Assembly (NCBI RefSeq): GCF_032362555.1
Contig: NC_083536.1
Location: forward strand, 1,736,001 to 1,800,000
Source: Amyelois transitella
Lineage: Eukaryota > Arthropoda > Insecta > Lepidoptera > Pyralidae
DNA length: 64,000 nucleotides
Direction: 5' to 3'
Below, piece after piece: positions 60,769 to 64,000 of the stretch. The position numbers were made by a program, and so were the translations under genes. Below the pieces are notes generated by a model. The model searched no databases and was not told where the DNA came from. It worked only from the letters and a program-made list of their open reading frames with translations. Each line of letters opens with the position of its first letter. The stretch's first letter is position 1.

Positions 60769-61033
60769 CAAGAACGAGGATGTGGTGATTGCCCAAGTTG
60801 CATCTGGAGGGAGTAATACGACCCAATTCGAGAAATATATGAACACCAATAATATAATCTTGGTCTTACTGCTGGTTTTGGTGGCCACGGGCGGCCTGAT
60901 ATTCATATACAGAATTTTTAAAAATTGGCAGGGATTTGTGATACGACAAGAAGTTAGAGATGCAATATTGACCAGATATTCTAGTATCATACGACGGCAG
61001 CAGGATAGGGGTGATCCTGTGTTCCAGGCCTAG
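60749..61033 (+). CDS. Small putatively myristoylated single-pass membrane protein
   Basis: The 94-residue product starts MGASQSNKN, which fits the N-myristoylation consensus (Gly2, Ser6). Residues about 34-56 (NIILVLLLVLVATGGLIFIY) are a strong transmembrane segment. The C-terminal about 38 residues are basic (RRQQDRGDPVFQA at the end). It lies between the LTR and gag, where most Ty3/Gypsy elements have no gene. I recall similar small frames from other insect LTR elements but know no function. A role in directing Gag to membranes is speculation. It is not an envelope protein: there is no signal peptide and no ectodomain of useful size. Confidence 0.6.
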   Translation: MGASQSNKNEDVVIAQVASGGSNTTQFEKYMNTNNIILVLLLVLVATGGLIFIYRIFKNWQGFVIRQEVRDAILTRYSSIIRRQQDRGDPVFQA

Positions 61034-61535
61034 CGTGATTGACGATGACGACCAACTACGTGACTAGCAGACCCAGTCCTGATGTTCATCCTACTACGTG
61101 CGTTTTAAATCTCTCGGGTGTGTACAGTGTGATATATATAGTGATGCGTTACGTTAATAAAAATTAAGAGTTGTTGCGGTATAGAAGTCGGGACTGAGTG
61201 CGAATACGGCAGAATTTACGGATTACGATACCTACCTATTTAGTGGACATTAAGTAATTATACCTCTATATTAAATTACCAATATACTTATACGTTTTAT
61301 ACTTATATACAAATTATTCTTATCCATATTAAAGTGTTAAAGCTAAAGCATAATTGTGGTATAAATAATATTTCATAATGATAAGTACTTAACAAAATTA
61401 TTACTTTACCGTGTATTGTTTACATAGCGATGTCCATATATGATACGTCTCGGTGCCACTACTACTGGAGCTCACGGGAATTAATATGGTACGTAATTTT
61501 ATATTACTTTTTCTATTGCTATTTTATACTAAGTT
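61034..61535 (+). other. Non-coding gap between the membrane-protein frame and gag
   Basis: About 500 bp of AT-rich sequence without a long frame. It may hold a splice acceptor for a gag message, since gag is far from the 5' end and follows several upstream ATGs. Nothing more can be supported. Confidence 0.4.
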
Positions 61536-62771
61536 ATGGAAAGAGAATTATTAAAATGCTTGGAAGATATCATACAAATAAAGAAGTATTTGATTAAGAA
61601 AGGAAAATCTAGGTACAAGGGAAACGTTATAAAAAATAAATTAAGTGAGTCAGATTTAATTTTGAAACGTTGTGATAGTATTGTAAAAGTTTTGTGTCAA
61701 GAGAAAGGATTGAGTAGTAAAACAGTAGATAGTATTAACTCCATAACAACTGAAATTCGTAGTGTGTACGACAATATTAAACTTTTATGTTCAACTCCTA
61801 AAGAGGAAATAAGTAGTGATAGTGATAGTAATTATAGTGAAACTGCTGAATTTTTAGACTCAAAAATGGAGTTTGATTTGAAGACGGCCTGTGAGTTTAT
61901 CTCTGTAATGAACAGTAATGAAAATAATACGAAAAACATGATTGACTCGATAGAAATGTATGCTGAAATGTTGTCCAATCCAGGAAAACAAATTTTGATA
62001 AAATTTGTGCTGAAAAGCAGACTTACAGAAAATGCTAAACTTCGTATGCAAAAGGAATATTCATCTGTAAGTGACCTTGTTAAAGACTTAAGAAAATTTC
62101 TTTTATCTAAAAAATCTTTTACATCAATTCATTCGCGATTGCAAAATGTTACTCAGGGTTGGCGTACAATTGATCAGTATGGGGCAGAAATCGAAAAATT
62201 GTTTTCCGATTTGACAATTTCGCAAGCAGAGGGTAATTCAGAAAAATACGCTGTTTTGAAACCTTTGAATGAAAAGTTGGCGGTGAAACGGTTTTCAGAT
62301 GGACTGCGGGATTCCCGTCTGAGCACCATCATTACAGCTCGAAACTACGAGCATCTCAAGGACGCGATCCAGGCGGCTAAAGACGAGGAGGTAGCTGCAA
62401 CGTCTTCGACGACGGCCTCAGCAGGTATCATGCAGATCTCGCGCCGTGGAAGAGGTATGTATCCTCAATATACTCGCATGCAGCATGGCAGATTCCAACA
62501 TTCGAGGTATCAGCATAACAATGTAAGAAATTTTAGACAAGGAAATCAGTTTCGTGGCAGTCAAAACACTTCGTTTAACAATTTTAATAGAGGACATTTT
62601 AATAATAGAAGCGGTCAGAATCGTACTCGTTATAATACCCGTGGTAGGGGACATATGAAAAATTCTTCGAATCGTGGTTCGAATCATCGTGTATTTTACA
62701 ATGAACAAACGAATGAGGAGGTTCAACCCGAAACATCTAGTACAAATGAATTAAAGTTTTTTCGATCTTAA
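61536..62771 (+). CDS. Gag of the Ty3/Gypsy-type element
   Basis: 411 residues. The N-terminal about 100 are charged and probably helical. Residues about 105-285 look like a capsid (KMEFDLKTACEFISVMNSNE, LIKFVLKSRLTENAK, FLLSKKSFTSIHSRLQN, LAVKRFSDGLRDSRLSTII). The C-terminal about 120 residues are Arg/Gly/Asn/Gln-rich (RRGRGMYPQY, RFQHSRYQHNN) with no CCHC zinc knuckle, as in gypsy/17.6-type Gag proteins. Gag would assemble particles around the RNA. The stop at 62769-62771 overlaps the start of the pol frame. Confidence 0.8.
   Translation: MERELLKCLEDIIQIKKYLIKKGKSRYKGNVIKNKLSESDLILKRCDSIVKVLCQEKGLSSKTVDSINSITTEIRSVYDNIKLLCSTPKEEISSDSDSNYSETAEFLDSKMEFDLKTACEFISVMNSNENNTKNMIDSIEMYAEMLSNPGKQILIKFVLKSRLTENAKLRMQKEYSSVSDLVKDLRKFLLSKKSFTSIHSRLQNVTQGWRTIDQYGAEIEKLFSDLTISQAEGNSEKYAVLKPLNEKLAVKRFSDGLRDSRLSTIITARNYEHLKDAIQAAKDEEVAATSSTTASAGIMQISRRGRGMYPQYTRMQHGRFQHSRYQHNNVRNFRQGNQFRGSQNTSFNNFNRGHFNNRSGQNRTRYNTRGRGHMKNSSNRGSNHRVFYNEQTNEEVQPETSSTNELKFFRS
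62754..62771 (+). promoter_or_regulatory. Candidate +1 ribosomal frameshift site
   Basis: Gag reads AAG TTT TTT CGA TCT TAA. The pol frame is open only from 62755, so the shift must happen within the 14 bases before the gag stop. Phe-tRNA on TTT could slip forward to TTC while a CGA codon (often slowly read) waits in the A site. Reading in the -1 frame reaches a stop soon after. The mechanism is inferred. Confidence 0.5.
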
Positions 62772-64000
62772 ACATAACATTTTGACTTTAGATGGTAAAA
62801 CAAAATTTTTGTCTTTTTATGTTAATAGGAAATTACATTTTTATTTGGTTGATAGCGGTGCATCTTTATCTGTCATAAAAAGAGATTCTTTACCTATAAA
62901 CGTAACTTTAAATAAAGACGACACTATCGTGAACGGAATAGGCGGACAAATTCGTTCGGCAGGATATATTTATCTTAATTTGGAGCATAATAGTGATCAT
63001 TCTAGAATAGTATTCAATCATAAGTTTTACGTATTCGATAGCATACCATTACAGGCAGATGGAATTTTAGGCTTAGACTTTCTGTGTTACTACGGTTCAA
63101 ATATCAATCTGAGCTCAAATGTAGTCACTGTATCCCAAAACGGAATGGAATGTTGTTTGCCACTTTATGATTCAATCGATTATTCTAGAGAAGTGTTACT
63201 TATCCCAGCACGAAGCGAATCATTCCATCATGTTTATGTTTCTTCTAGTAGTGACAAGGATTATGTTGTTTATCCAAAGCAATTAGCGGAAAATTTGTTC
63301 ATGGCAGGATCTATAGTTAGAGTAACAAATAATAGAATACCAATTAAAATATTAAACACCAATGAACATCAAATTGAGTTGCCTACATTTCAACCAGAAT
63401 TACATTTGTTGTCAGATTACGATGCATATAAATTCGAGTCTTGCTCAAGAAACTCAGAACGAGCAAAACGTTTATTAGATTTAATAAATTTAAAAAATTT
63501 AAATACTGAAGAACGAGATTCAATTCAACTTTTGTGTTCCAAATATGCAGATATTTTCTTTTTGCCAGGAGATAAGTTATCTTCTGCAAATGTTAATGAA
63601 CAGTCTATTACATTAAAACCAAACACGACACCAGTTTATGTCAAGCAATACAGGTTACCACAATCTTTAAAAAAAGAGATAGACAATCAGATAAAAAATA
63701 TGTTAGACAATGATATCATTGAGGAGTCTAGAAGTGAGTGGTCTAGTCCAATAATGTTAGTTCCAAAGAAATCGGATGGCAAAGACAAAAAATGGCGTTT
63801 TGTTGTTGACTACCGAAAATTAAATAATTGCATTGTTGATGATAAATTCCCGTTACCCAATATAACAGACATATTGGATTCATTAGCAGGTTCAATTTAC
63901 TTTACACATTTAGATTTATATCAAGGGTATTTTCAAATAAGCTTAGATAAAGACAGTAGAAACTGCACATCGTTCACAACGAGCACAGGAAAGTACCACA
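62755..64000 (+). CDS. Pol (protease and reverse transcriptase), partial
   Basis: The frame is +1 relative to gag and opens after TAA at 62752-62754. The protease is at the start (YLVDSGASLSVI, then GILGLDFL). The reverse transcriptase begins with QYRLPQSLKKEIDNQI, IIEESRSEWSSPIMLVPKK and WRFVVDYRKLN, and reaches THLDLYQGYFQISL before the window ends; the YxDD box lies beyond. There is no ATG near the start, so Pol is expected as a Gag-Pol fusion by +1 frameshifting. Confidence 0.88.

Larger units (their letters stand above)
60440..64000 (+). mobile_element. Ty3/Gypsy-type LTR retrotransposon, 5' part (runs off the window)
   Basis: In order: LTR, leader with a short frame, a 94-codon membrane-protein frame, gag, and pol in the +1 frame through protease into reverse transcriptase at the window end. 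No stop or frameshift is seen in any frame. RNase H, integrase, any later frame and the 3' LTR would be to the right. Confidence 0.85.

Noticed and set aside
60749..61033. Envelope protein of the LTR element
   Set aside because: The frame is before gag, is too short, and has no signal peptide, cleavage site or ectodomain.

Overview
This window looks like transposon-dense heterochromatin of an insect, most probably a moth or butterfly. The evidence is indirect. There is a short interspersed repeat with a (CATA)n/(TATG)n tail that I recognise as typical of Lepidoptera (three copies). There are also R1-clade, RTE and CR1/Jockey-type LINEs, Mag-like Ty3/Gypsy, mariner, PIF/Harbinger, Helitron and Transib elements. 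I found no convincing host gene, rRNA, tRNA or CRISPR.

Layout. 1-2160: fragments of LINEs and of an LTR-element integrase. 2160-17069: an R1-clade LINE cluster. Copy B (minus strand, ORF1 partly duplicated as an inverted repeat) is split by a Mag-like Ty3/Gypsy element (3776-7990). Copy A (minus strand, 8332-14609) is nearly intact. Copy C (plus strand, 14625-17054) is an internally deleted chimera. The 15-bp sequence GGGGACTTGTCATCC lies at the junctions and looks like the target site. 17210-21531: a mariner interrupted by a 3.06-kb insert of unknown type carrying a 72-bp minisatellite. 21532-23745: the 5' part of a LINE with a PHD-finger ORF1, holding an RTE fragment.

24542-38128: a decayed Helitron Rep gene split into four pieces by three insertions: a long-TIR DNA transposon (24621-26606), a full-length RTE LINE (27481-30793) and a CR1/L2-like LINE (30978-38022). 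That last LINE itself contains a complete Transib/RAG1-like transposon (31208-34338) and another LINE tail with a SINE inside it. Most junctions carry clean target-site duplications, so the order of insertions can be read.

38735-60275: a satellite array of about 172-173-bp monomers with a local four-monomer higher-order unit of 690 bp. A PIF/Harbinger transposon (41317-53295, CAG duplication) splits it. Inside the Harbinger are two LINEs and an LTR retrotransposon, whose 5' LTR was hit at its first TA by a mariner. A third mariner and a TIR element carrying a captured exon interrupt the array further on.

60440-64000: the 5' end of a Ty3/Gypsy-type retrotransposon. It encodes a small putatively myristoylated membrane protein, Gag without zinc knuckles, and Pol in the +1 frame; it runs off the window.

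No pathway is encoded. The genes are all selfish replication and integration functions. Several elements are one codon or one base away from intact, and the two best mariner copies are nearly identical, so this locus has been hit recently and repeatedly.
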